Of a stretch of 64,000 nt of DNA, positions 54,701 to 64,000 are shown in pieces. Each line of letters begins with the position of its first letter. The stretch's first letter is position 1. The translations under genes were made by a program, and so were the position numbers. Location of the stretch: assembly GCF_004027225.2 (NCBI RefSeq), contig NC_044290.2:6464906-6528905 (forward strand). The letters run 5' to 3'. The stretch comes from Strigops habroptila (lineage: Eukaryota > Chordata > Aves > Psittaciformes > Psittacidae). The notes under the pieces are model-generated. The model was not told the origin of the DNA. It saw only the letters and a list, made by a program, of their open reading frames with translations, and made no database searches.

Positions 54701-55545
54701 CTGTATTACAACGTGTATAGCCTAGTTTCAGAGCTTACCTCCAGGTCGCATTTAGAAGTAAGCAGCTAAGCTCAAGTTCTACGATATTGCAGTGCTATTA
54801 CTGTTGGAGAACTGTACCCATATGAAACATCTACCCCCAAAACTCAGCCCCTATCGATGGTAAAGTAGTCGCATGGCTATCAAATTCATTCAAGCACACC
54901 AGCACTTTACTACTGTGGATTTACTGTATATAGGTGGGAGGAGGATATTCTGCTATTGCCAGTCTGACACACAGGGAAAAAGAGATTGCAGACGTGTCTG
55001 CAAAGATGGGAATTCCATTCTTGCAGCCCCTCGCACACAGAACTGATTTTTCATAGCTTGGTTACAGGACATTTATACTGTAGATATTTTGGAGGAGGGC
55101 AAAGAAAACACTGTTTTTGACTTCTGTGGATTGCACTCAGCACAAGGTGTGTTCAAGGAGAAAAGGAAACAAAAGCATTACCATTGTAAATTAGGCTATG
55201 CCCCAGTCTCCCCTTTTCTGCCCCTTCAGCTATAATAACCCATGTACACTATAACACAAGGTGACTAGAGTAGGCACAGTACCATTGCAATGTCCGTAAC
55301 GACCTAGTATATATGATAGAACTTTGTATTTAATAGTTAATATATTGTTATACTGTATCAGGTATATAGGCCAAAACGAGGTCTTCTGGTCAGGGCAACA
55401 AAAGGTGGTATTCATGGGGAAAATTGGGTTAAAATGTTCCTTTTTAAAAAAAAAAAAAAAAGAGAAAAAAAAAGGCAAAAAATGAGTGTAAATCTTTACA
55501 AATGACAAAAACAAATGTGTCCTATTAAAAGCTTTTAAAAAGAAA
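51773..55545 (+). other. CACNA1G: Probable CACNA1G 3'UTR (about 3.8 kb)
   Basis: AT-rich, uninterrupted by repeat families, and continuous after the stop codon. Candidate poly(A) signals are ATTAAA at 52001, AATAAA at 53939 and 54340, and ATTAAA at 55524. The last has a TTGTTGTTGTTG-type downstream element at 55564 and is my choice for the distal end. A Pumilio-type TGTATATA lies at 54925-54932. An A-run at 52136-52146 is followed by a T-run at 52165-52181, and an A-rich patch lies at 55446-55480. The true end needs transcript data; a shorter 3'UTR is possible. Confidence 0.55.
52165..52195 (+). repeat. T-run and GTTTT repeat in the 3'UTR
   Basis: Seventeen T residues are followed by GTTTT units. 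Eighteen bases upstream there is an 11-base A-run at 52136-52146, so the transcript could fold into an A:U stem. Confidence 0.8.
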
Positions 55546-55590
55546 ACAACCGTGCGCTTCCCTTTGTTGTTGTTGCTGATGATAATCTGT
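55524..55590 (+). terminator. Candidate distal polyadenylation site of CACNA1G
   Basis: ATTAAA at 55524-55529 is the second most common vertebrate poly(A) signal. It is followed about 35 nt later by the GT-rich TTGTTGTTGTTGCTGATG, the usual downstream element. Cleavage would fall near 55540-55550. Confidence 0.45.
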
Positions 55591-56136
55591 ATCATTCAGA
55601 GCGGTCACATCTCTGGCCATGTTTTAATTGCGAACAGTTGGAGTAGGTATTGTATAGCAGCGGCGGACGGGAAGTTGAAAGGAAGATTGTGAAACGTCGG
55701 CCCTTTGTGAAGCAATTTGGTTTGACACCGCAAGCGAATCTGGCCCAGGGTGTGCTGTTTTACCAGCAAGACCATCAGCTCTGTGTCTGCATGTTGTATT
55801 ATGCTGGCAGAGGACAGCTCAGCAAGTTGCTTAACAATGAGAAGGCTGCAGAGGTCCAGGGGGAAGGAAGGAGTCAGGGGAAGGGGCACATTTGGTCTGT
55901 CCATGAAAACATGTTGCTGTGAAGAGGAAGATGCTGGGCTTTTCCACACAATAACAACTATAGGATTTCCAGCCTGAAGCACAGCAGTTTCTTCTCCACT
56001 GGTTCTGCAGGTGTTTAGTTCCTTCCAAAGCAGGAGTTGATGGGGATGGAATCACCCTGAGAGCTGCAGACTGTGTGCTGCAGGGCAGTGCGGATGAAGG
56101 ACCCCAAATGCTGCTTAGGTACCACTAAGAAACATT

Positions 56137-56370
56137 TAATAGAATCCTAGAATGGTTTGGGTTGGAAGGGGCCTTAAAGCTCATCCAGCTCCAACCCCTG
56201 CCACGGGCAGGGACACCTTCCACTAGAGCAGGTTGCTCCAAGCCCCTGTGTCCAACCTGGCCTTGAACACTGCCAGGGATGGGGCAGCCACAGCTTCTCT
56301 GGGCACCCTGTGCCAGTGTCCCATCACTCTCTTCAGTGGTCTTTAGTGGATAAGACTTCCTAATGTGGAG
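56137..56370 (-). mobile_element. CR1 LINE 3' end, minus strand
   Basis: Read on the + strand it begins AGAATCCTAGAATGGTTTGG, then GTTGGAAGGGGCCTTAAAGC, CCCTGCCACGGGCAGGGACA and CCTTCCACTAGAGCAGGTTG. It continues CCAACCTGGCCTTGAACACT and GGGATGGGGCAGCCACAGC. This is the reverse complement of the CR1 3' terminus of birds. It is 5'-truncated, as usual for CR1. Its similarity to the remembered avian consensus is high, so it is a fairly young insertion. Confidence 0.92.
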
Positions 56371-57744
56371 TCTCCTCCCCCTTGGGGAGCAGGCACTAGA
56401 GGGAGTTGGGCACTCTGCAGCCCTGTTTCTCACTTGACAGTGAATGACCTGTTGATTGCTCCGCAGCAGGAGGAACCCTAATCTGACATCCAGAGCAGTT
56501 ATGTTGTCTAGAAGGTATTTTGATAAAAGCCTTCTCATAGTCATGTCTGAGTAGAAAACAGCAGGAATGTAGCTAGCCTTTAAATAGGGAGAATATGTGG
56601 TTCTGTGAAAAATCCCATGCAAATCCACACAGAGCAGGACTCCAGGTGTGAGCTCTGTAACACATCTGTGCTGTCCAGGCTGCAGGGCCAACCCCATCAA
56701 GCTGCAACCAAGCTTCTCACCCTTCCGAGGCTGAAGCATCCACATGTCATTAAGGTAAGTGGAGCTGAGCCAAGAAAGCACAGCAATTCACAGCTTCAAG
56801 CACTTCACATCTCTCCGCACACAGGTGAGTTTAACCTGTGCTAACTCCTTATCAGAGAGGTCAAATCCCTCTATTGTCAGTGCTGCATTTCACAGGAGCA
56901 TGTTTCTCTGCTTTCTGTTGTGAGTGTTCCTGTATGAAGCTCTTTTGCTGAGGTTTTGCTTGTGGTTTTTAGAAGGCTCCCACCCAGGCTGGCTGCTTGT
57001 GGGTGGTATGTTCTCAACTTGCTAGAGCCTGGGCATGGCACTTTGTTACTCCGGTAAGTAATTTGGATGCTGCACGAAATTGAGTTGTTTTCTAGGTTGT
57101 TTTCGATGCAATTATAGCTGCAACTAGGGAAATAGCCCTTCAAATTTAATCTGTTTCTGGCTTAGTTGAGACATCTAGGTGAATTTGGCTAACTGTCTTG
57201 CTTCTGGAGAGCAGTGTTCCATCTGGAAAGCTGCGTGTACAGCACATTCCTTAGCTGGAGCTCTGCAAAACCCTGCAGGGAGCTGCATGAGAAGTAGGAA
57301 AGGCCTGTTTGTGCCTTTTGTATTTCGGGTGTTCCAGACATACAAACTGAGACACACCAACATGTCTCAGATGTGACCCGTACCAGAATCCCCCCCAAAA
57401 TAAGGTAGGAAAAAGCAAGTGAAAGCAATGTGCCCGGCTCCATCCTCCTCACTGGGGGGTGAGGAGCCCGCAGGTTAAAGGGTTAAAGCCAGTAAAGTTT
57501 GGAGGGAAGAGGCCTGAACTGACCGCCCAGGGGTGGGCAGCCCACGGCCAGGGCCGGGTGCGCCCGTCCGCGGCGCTGTGCTACCATCTAGTGGGCTGGG
57601 GTAAGGAGCGGGTTTGGGACATCCTGTTACCGGGAGCGAGACCCACGGCTCCAGCGAAAGGGGCGAGAAGGACCCTGCGGAAGAGAGAGAGGGCAAAAAA
57701 GAGGGTTTTGCTTCTGCCGGGATTTTCAACCACTGGACTTATAT

Positions 57745-58370
57745 CATAGAATCCCAGAACACCAGGTTGGGTGGGACTTCGAGGATCATTTGGTCCAACT
57801 CTTCTAGGCAAAGCATGACCTAGACTAGATGTCCCAGCACACTGCCCAGCTGAATCTTCAAAGTGTCCAGGGTTGGGGAAACCACCACTTCCCCGACGAG
57901 ATTATTCCAATGGTTGGTTGTTTTCATTGGGAAAACAATGCCTCCTTTTGCCTCCAGTTGGAATCTCCCCAGGTGTGCCCATCACCCCTTGTCTTTTCCA
58001 TGTGACTCCTTGTAAAAAGGGAATCTCCATCTTTTTTTGTAGCCACCTTTTAAATAATGGAACATGGTGATAAGGTTTCCCCTGAACCTTCTTTTCTGTA
58101 GGCTGAGCAAACCCAGCTCTATCAGCCTTTCTCCACATGGTTTCCCACTCCTTAGATCATCTTCATGGCCCTTCTCTGTACCTTTTCCAGCCTGTCCACA
58201 TATTGTATATGAAATACAGAATATGAGTATATATATATATTTTATATATATACACAATAGGGATGAAAACTGAACATGGTATTTCAGGTGTGACCCAACA
58301 AGCTCTGAATAGAGTGGGACAATGACATCTTTATCTCTGCTGGTGATGCCTTTATAAAAAATCCCTTCCT
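57745..58370 (-). mobile_element. Older CR1 LINE copy, minus strand, with remnant ORF2 C-terminus
   Basis: The + strand starts ATCATAGAATCCCAGAACAC (reverse of the CR1 tail). It continues with diverged but ordered CR1 phrases: TTGGTCCAACTCTTCTAGGC, CTTGTAAAAAGGGAATCTCC, TAGATCATCTTCATGGCCCT, TTCCAGCCTGTCC and GAAAACTGAACATGGTATTT. Translated on the minus strand, 58000-58200 still shows fragments of the ORF2 end (LGLLSLQKRRFRGNLIT, FHYLKGGYKK). A TA microsatellite has grown inside it. It is dead and 5'-truncated. Confidence 0.9.
58227..58254. repeat. TA microsatellite inside the CR1 copy
   Basis: About 28 bp of TA dinucleotides interrupted by a TTT. It lies within the CR1 sequence at the point where CR1 text resumes with GATGAAAACTGAACATGG. 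Confidence 0.9.
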
Positions 58371-61300
58371 GCAGTAGGAGGAGGGGAAGGATTCCTTCCA
58401 GATTCAGGAGCACCCTGCCAGCATTGCTTGGTGCTCGTGGGTGCTGCTGGAAGCCAGGCTGCTGCGCACACCCTTGGCATCGCCTCTCCGCATCTGCATG
58501 TCTCAGGCTTGTGCAAAGCCCTGGGAGGCAACAGCCCATCCTGGGGCAGTCCCAGGGCTGCTCAGCATCTCAGAGGCTGTGGCAGCACCCAAGAGGCTTG
58601 TTTGTCCCTGAACATGCTTACTCCTGCTTTTAAGCACATGTAAAGCACGCAGCCTGGCACACACTCCTCCCTATGCGTGCCAATCCGTGCCAGTCCTGTG
58701 TGGGCTGTGCACTCCCATGGCAGCTATGATAATCCATAACCATTGAGCTCGAATGGGGCGTTTAACCTCTGCTTGGAGGATAATCAAGTAGGTCTTGTGC
58801 CATCTTAGGTGGCAAGTGGTGAGCTGCTCAGAGGTCCAGGGTTTGCATGGGCGCAGGCTAAGTGCTTGTCACTAGATGGCAATGCCATGAAGTGATTTAG
58901 CTGGGATATTTGTGTGCATTAGTTCAAGCTGCACCTGAGGTCCCTTATAACCTGCTGTTTCTGTTTGGTTTGGTGTGGTCTTCAGCGTCATCAGCAAACG
59001 CCATTGTCCCACTGGCAATTTCGCATTTGAGGGTAATTGAACTTTAAGGTAGTTTTTACGTGTTGTGTTCAGTGCTTTGGATGTGTTTACAACACACTAT
59101 ATAATCCTGCAACATCATCTGGCATTTTCTATTATTGCTTGAGTCACCGGATGCTGTAATTGTCAAGCTTTCAAAGGTCCTGGATAGATTATCTTTCCAT
59201 ATCTATTTAATACTCTAAATAATGCAACCAAAGACCCCTGCAGCTCCAGCTGGGAAATGAAAAGGATGGTTAAACCACTTAATAACTTACTGTGCTAACA
59301 ATTATTTTATGGAAACAGAAAGCGGAATCCAGCTGTTTTGGGGGAAATCGAGAACTACTTAATATTGGAGTCATTCAACAAGGAAAATAATACTGCAATG
59401 GGCAGCATGTGCTGTGCTGACACTTGCGAAGGCAGCTCAGAACCACTCTGCTGGGTGCCACCAGCTCAGCATTGCCAAGGGCTGGTGACCAATCCATGTT
59501 CATTCAAACAAAGCAGGACCTGGTGTTTGGATTCCTGCAGCCACTGAATTATGTGTGCTAGCTTCGTGCTGAAGCCTGCAAGGCTTCAGCCCATTAAAAC
59601 CAGGAGGGGTTTGTGGGATAGCCGAGTTGACAGAGGGAGAGGGTAAGCTGTGCCAATCATGTCAGGGGCTGAAGTAGTATACTGCAGATCTTAGATCAAG
59701 AAGGGCCAAATGCCACATGCTGCTTGCCTGTGGCTGTTTGTCCATCACTCTAAATTCCTCCTGTGGCTTCCATCCACCTTTGCAGGCACTTGAGAGCATG
59801 CTTGTGGAATTATCAGGTGAGAGACAGACAACCAGTGTGTTGAGAGTCAGTTCTGGAGCTGCTCCAGGATCACTTTGGGGTGATCTGGGTAGTTTTCAGC
59901 ATGTGTAGGTTCTGCTCATTGCTCCCAGTATGAGCTGTAGGAGCGCTCGTGCAACAGGGGAAGGTGGTATTACACACAGTCATACATACACCATTTTCTT
60001 CTTTTACAAAGCCTTGGTGCACAGGCTGGACCCCACCTCATCCCACAGCCAACAGAATGACTGTTACAGTGCAGCTTCAGGCCAAATGCAGAGTGCTCCC
60101 AACCTCCCTACGCTGGCTTTCCAGCCAGGAGAATCTTGCCTTCCACTCCTTGCCTACAAAGCCACATAGCTGATACATGCCCAAAATCAGAGCTGTGAGT
60201 AAAAACTGGGACTGCAAATTCACAGCCCACTCCCTCATCTGTTTTATCATGGGACTTCTAAACTGCTCATTGAACTTTCCAGAAACGAGGAAATGGAAGT
60301 TAAATCCTTTCTTGCGAGAAGAGATGCACGCTATATACAACACCATTGACTGTTGGAGAAGAAACACCAAGTCTGTTGCTACTCGTGCAGTGTTGACTTC
60401 AAACAGAGTTTGTTACAAGTCCACATCTTGTCTGTGTTAAAACAAGGAATCCTCCCCTTTCTTATAAGGTAAATGTATAGGGACTTGCTGTAAATGCTAG
60501 TTTGGCAGCCTCTTTTTCTTGCCATCTGTAAAATATGACACCTCTGTGGGTCTTGGAAAGAAAGCTGAGTGTCTGTGGTTCCAAGCAGAGAAAGAAGGTG
60601 ATATTTATAGTCAACTAACCATAAAACTGTGACTTCCAGAGCTGCACATGCTCAAGCTGTCTCCAGCCCTCAATTCTAAATGTCCTTCTTTATATGGACT
60701 TCTTGAGGAATCGGTCACACTTCATTCTGCTTTCAGTGCTTTGCAAACCAGCATGAGGTGCAATATGAAAAGAAGCCAGCCTCATACCTGGCACTGTGCT
60801 TACACAAACAGCTTCTCTCTCACGTTACGTCCTGTCCTGCCCCTGCCAATCGCTCTGGTTGATAGCTAACCTGCTGCTGCCTGGCCCTGGGTGTGCCGTG
60901 AAGGTGCTTCCTGATTGCACTGAATTGACCTGCTCTATGTGTTAGAGGTGAAAAGTCCTTTGCTGGGCACTGGCATGGAAAAGACGATTGAAATACGTTA
61001 CCGAATGAACCCACATCAGGTCTTGCCACTCCCAGGAATAAATGTTGGGTGAGAAAAGGCGAATTCATGACCTCCCTCCCTGACAGTCACATCAAAGGGG
61101 CCACTTAATTTTCCTGCATAGCCAGCCTGCTTTTGGGGAACATCACAGGAGTAATGACATGTTCTAGGTACTGCTGTCTTCCCTCCCATCATCAAAAGGA
61201 AGCAAGACCAAAGTGAGCTGCCTGAGATAGTGCTTCAGGCTTCACTTTGCACCAGGTTAAAGAGAATCCTTTACTATGGCCCTTCTCAGGAGCTTTTAAG

Positions 61301-63214
61301 CTTCTCCCCCATCTCGTCTGTCTGAGATTTTAATATTTCCTTAATTCCTGCCTTTGATTTTTCCTTCACTGCTCATCTGTTCTGCTAGACAGCACCTGGA
61401 AGTCAGTAGTTACACTGCAAAGTCAGTGCAAGCCAACAGGGTCTGTTGTGAGGCCCAGGCTGGTTGCCTGGTGTCTCTCCTCGAGCTCATGGAGGGCATG
61501 CAAAGGCACCCCAGTTGGCACCCACTCATCAGTACCAGCCCTATTTAGTGGCATGAGCTCCTACCAAAGGCAGAATTCCCACCATGAATTAGGAACATGA
61601 AGCAAGAGGCAGAATCATTTAGGACCTCCTACTTTACTGTCCTGAGAAACACTCTAATACAGGGTTTTCCTCTATGGATACAGTGGAACAATTTCACTGA
61701 AGCCAATAATTTAATCAGGGATTAATTCACACTGCTCTTGTCAACTGATAAAATAGACCTCTCCCCTCCTGTACACACAGCCTATGGTACCTGGTTGTGA
61801 GGTGCCTCTGTACCTGTGACATCTTATATCAGAGCTGGCCTTAATTTTGGCCATGTTCTCAAGCTACACCAAGTTCTGCTTCTTGGTGCAAGAAACATGG
61901 GTGCATGTGTCAAGAGAGAGCAAGTTCTCAGCACTTTTCTTGGAGCAACTGGTTGTTGGAGGAGAGAAGGTTTAAAGAACCGTAAAGGAGTAACTCCCTA
62001 TTAAGGAGTTATAATAATATATATTAAGGAGCTATTCCTGCCTTTTCTTAAAACTTTTATTGTGGTGCAACTCCACTGGACAAAAGTTTCAATGTAAGAC
62101 TTGCAAAGACAACCCACAATGTCCTTAAAAGTTCTCCTTCACCCAGTTGGCTAAGGCTCCTCTAGTATTTCCTTGAGAGGGTTGTAATGTGATTGTGCTG
62201 ATCAGCCTGAGATTTCATCTTGTAGGCAATCACCCAACAGCCGTATCTTGAGCAAGATCCTCTCTTCCTACGCTAATAAGAACTGCCTCCCTTCAGCCAG
62301 ATTATAGTAAATGTCTAAAACAACTTCTCAGCATTGTTCGTGGGAAGCACATGGCTTCCTCTGATAGTGCTCTGAGTGGGTATCACCCGTAGTCTCTCTG
62401 TGGTCTTCATCAGAGTTTCATAAAAGCAGAGTATTTTCTATCTAGGGATTACATAGTTTTGGGACACAGCAATACTGTCCTGCTCGTCTCCCTTTTCCTT
62501 TGGTGAGCATTTTTCGCAATACCCTTCTGCTTGATGGTTCCTTGCTTTCCAGAGAGGAAGGAAATTCAAACTCTTATAATGTTTAAGTAGATTTGTGGCA
62601 GCGTGGTGCTTTGTGTAAGATGTGTTATTGAACCAGGTGCTACAGCAAGTAGGTGGACAAACAGCAGGTGCTGGAACGTCAATAATGCTGTAGGGAAGTC
62701 CTGGCCAAGAGGAAAGCAAACAGTGCTTCTGCATCACAAATTGGTGAAATCCAGATTGTGTCCAAGGTGCTGCATTGCAAACTCTATTAGTTACATATAC
62801 ATGTGAAATTTATTGACTGGAAGATCTCGAAAATAGATCCACGCCACTGGTTTAACCACGTCTGCAGCAGAAGCAGTCAGCTTCTGTGAATCAGTGAAGC
62901 AATAGGCTGCAGATGGATGGGTGAGGGATGTGATGCTTATTTAAGTTACACTCTAAAGGGGAGACAAGAAGTGTCTGCAAGATGTTAACGTTAGTCTGAG
63001 TGGTCTGGGTGGATGGGCGGACATGGTCAGCTCCAAACCCCAGGGGATGCCCCAGTTCCGCACAGCTGCTCTGGCTGACTTTCACTTGCTGCGTGGGTAC
63101 CATCAATATCCTCCTCCAAGAGCTCGGGTCTGGTTATTCCACCAAGTCACACCAAACAGGGGAAATGTTCTCCTGGGGGCTTGGTGCTGCCATAGGGAGT
63201 TCACCATTGGAAAG

Positions 63215-63890
63215 CAATGCCCGGTTTCAGGGCCAGAGGAACTGCAGCACCCCTGCTCCCTCCCTTCGAGGGGCTGCCCAGCGGAGCCGGTGTTCCTCCC
63301 CACCGGCTCCGGACCTTCTTACGGCCCGAGAGGTCCTCGCCACGGCGTCGCAGCCCTGGCCGGCGCCTCCCGGCTGCGGGGGCGAGGGCAGCGGGGCGGT
63401 GGCGCTGGCGCCTCCCGCCGCCGACGGCGAGGGTGGGACGAGGCGCGTCGGGACCGCTGCTCCCCGCCCCCGGTCCGCCCAGGAGGGAAGGAGCCGGCTT
63501 CTTCCCCCGGCTGGTGCCTGGCGTGGGCCTGGAGGAGGCTCCGCGCTACGGACATGGAGGCTTTCTGCGGGTCCCGCTTCTGGGTGAGCAGCGCGGCCGC
63601 CGGAGCCGCCTCCCTCCTTCCCTCCCCTCTTCCTGCCCCGCGGGGAAAGTTGGATGGGGACGTGTTCGCGGAGGGGCCGGGAAGCGCGGACCAGCCCCCT
63701 CGGCGCCGGCTGCGGGGCTCGCCCCGGAGCGGAGGGGAAGCGCTGGGTCGGAGGGGCCGGAGCGGGCAGGGAGAGAACGGTCCTGCGGCTTAGGAGCGGC
63801 TGAGCTGGTTCTTGCCCTCGGGTGCGGTGTCCCCGTGGCAGCCGTCCCGAGAGCGGCCGGTGCGCTGGTTGTTCTGGTACCCGGCTTGAC
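63215..63890 (+). promoter_or_regulatory. ABCC3: CpG island and TATA-less promoter region of ABCC3
   Basis: GC and CpG density rise sharply here relative to the rest of the window. GC boxes are present (GGGGCGG at 63393-63399; CCCCGCCCC at 63462-63470), 85-160 bp before the proposed start codon. No TATA box was seen. CpG counts were judged by eye, and the transcription start is not determined. Confidence 0.7.
63554..63583 (+). CDS. ABCC3: ABCC3 (MRP3) first coding exon, 10 codons
   Basis: ATG at 63554 in good context (GACATGG) opens a 10-codon exon, MEAFCGSRFW, ending in phase 0 at GTGAGC. ABCC3, ABCC1 and ABCC2 all have a very short first coding exon ending in Trp, with a Cys in the middle, and ABCC3 follows CACNA1G on the same strand in mammals. 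ABCC3 is an organic-anion and bile-salt efflux ABC transporter of the basolateral membrane (family knowledge). Human exon 1 encodes about 15 residues, so this one is shorter. The remaining exons lie beyond the window. Identity rests on synteny plus this short peptide. Confidence 0.65.
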
Positions 63891-64000
63891 CCGCACCATT
63901 CAACATCTCCAGGCTAGAGTCAAGACACCACCAGACCCCGCAGCTCCTGCTTTCCCGCAGGAGATGTGGTGGTTCCTGCAGCTCTCCTAACAGGTGTAGT
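63584..64000 (+). other. ABCC3 intron 1 (5' part)
   Basis: GC-rich to about 63890, then ordinary sequence to the window edge. No second exon is seen. Uninterrupted frames here reflect GC composition. Confidence 0.6.

Larger units (their letters stand above)
55546..63200. other. Intergenic region between CACNA1G and ABCC3
   Basis: 7.7 kb without a recognisable gene. It contains two minus-strand CR1 copies (56137-56370 and 57745-58370), the second interrupted by a TA microsatellite. The remainder (58380-63200) shows only short open frames with no recognisable domains. Regulatory elements may exist but none could be identified by eye. Confidence 0.75.

Noticed and set aside
56125..56781. 218-codon open frame on the minus strand
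   Set aside because: It runs through the CR1 3' untranslated end and unrelated flank and shows no conserved domain or splice context.
57982..58539. 185-codon open frame on the minus strand
   Set aside because: The recognisable part is the dead CR1 ORF2 C-terminus; the rest is flank and microsatellite. It is not an independent gene.
63217..63990. Long GC-rich open frames overlapping the ABCC3 CpG island
   Set aside because: Several frames on both strands are open at once, which reflects base composition. The peptides are low-complexity Pro/Arg/Gly with no domain.
1..64000. tRNA, rRNA, microRNA hairpin, CRISPR or prokaryotic-type operon features
   Set aside because: No cloverleaf with box A/B, no spaced direct-repeat array and no compact gene clusters were seen by eye. 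A covariance-model scan would be the decisive check for small RNAs.
1..64000. TGCATG enrichment as a window-wide signal
   Set aside because: The motif occurs many times, roughly as often in exon-poor stretches as near alternative exons. Only the close pair after exon 25 was kept as a finding.

Overview
The window reads as nuclear DNA from a bird (or at least a sauropsid). It holds widely spaced GT-AG exons of a vertebrate ion-channel gene, CR1-type LINE fragments in both orientations, old MIR-like remnants, and a CpG-rich promoter at the right edge. No bacterial, viral or CRISPR-like features were seen. The species cannot be named from the sequence alone. The CR1 copy at 56137-56370 looks like the young avian kind, which is a weak hint towards birds.

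Almost the whole window (1 to about 55545, + strand) is the 3' half of CACNA1G, the gene for the T-type (low-voltage-activated) calcium channel alpha-1 subunit Cav3.1. Twenty-one exons were placed by splice sites and reading-frame continuity. They run from the end of the domain II-III linker at 4190 to the stop codon at 51770-51772. They correspond one for one to exons 18-38 of the mammalian gene as I remember its numbering. Together they encode 1177 residues (long exon 25, no exon 26): all of domains III and IV and the complete cytoplasmic tail. Domains I-II lie upstream of the window. Paralogues CACNA1H and CACNA1I fit less well, because the III S3-S4 segment, the domain III pore loop and the very C-terminus follow CACNA1G.

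The splicing layout is the most informative part. Exon 25 has two in-frame donors 21 nt apart, followed by a phase-preserving 51-nt cassette (exon 26), giving four possible III-IV linkers. Exons 34 and 35 are both phase-0 cassettes with weak donors, and exon 34 sits behind an unusually long polypyrimidine tract. Intron 31 is only 78 bp. A 3.8-kb AT-rich stretch after the stop is the likely 3'UTR, ending near an ATTAAA signal at 55524.

From about 55.5 to 63.2 kb is intergenic DNA with two minus-strand CR1 copies. At 63.2-63.9 kb a CpG-dense, TATA-less promoter region precedes a 10-codon first coding exon (63554-63583) that best fits ABCC3 (MRP3). This agrees with the CACNA1G-ABCC3 order known in mammals. 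I found no gene on the minus strand and no sign of a new multi-gene system. The findings are mainly about splice regulation, channel-tail evolution and candidate non-coding elements.
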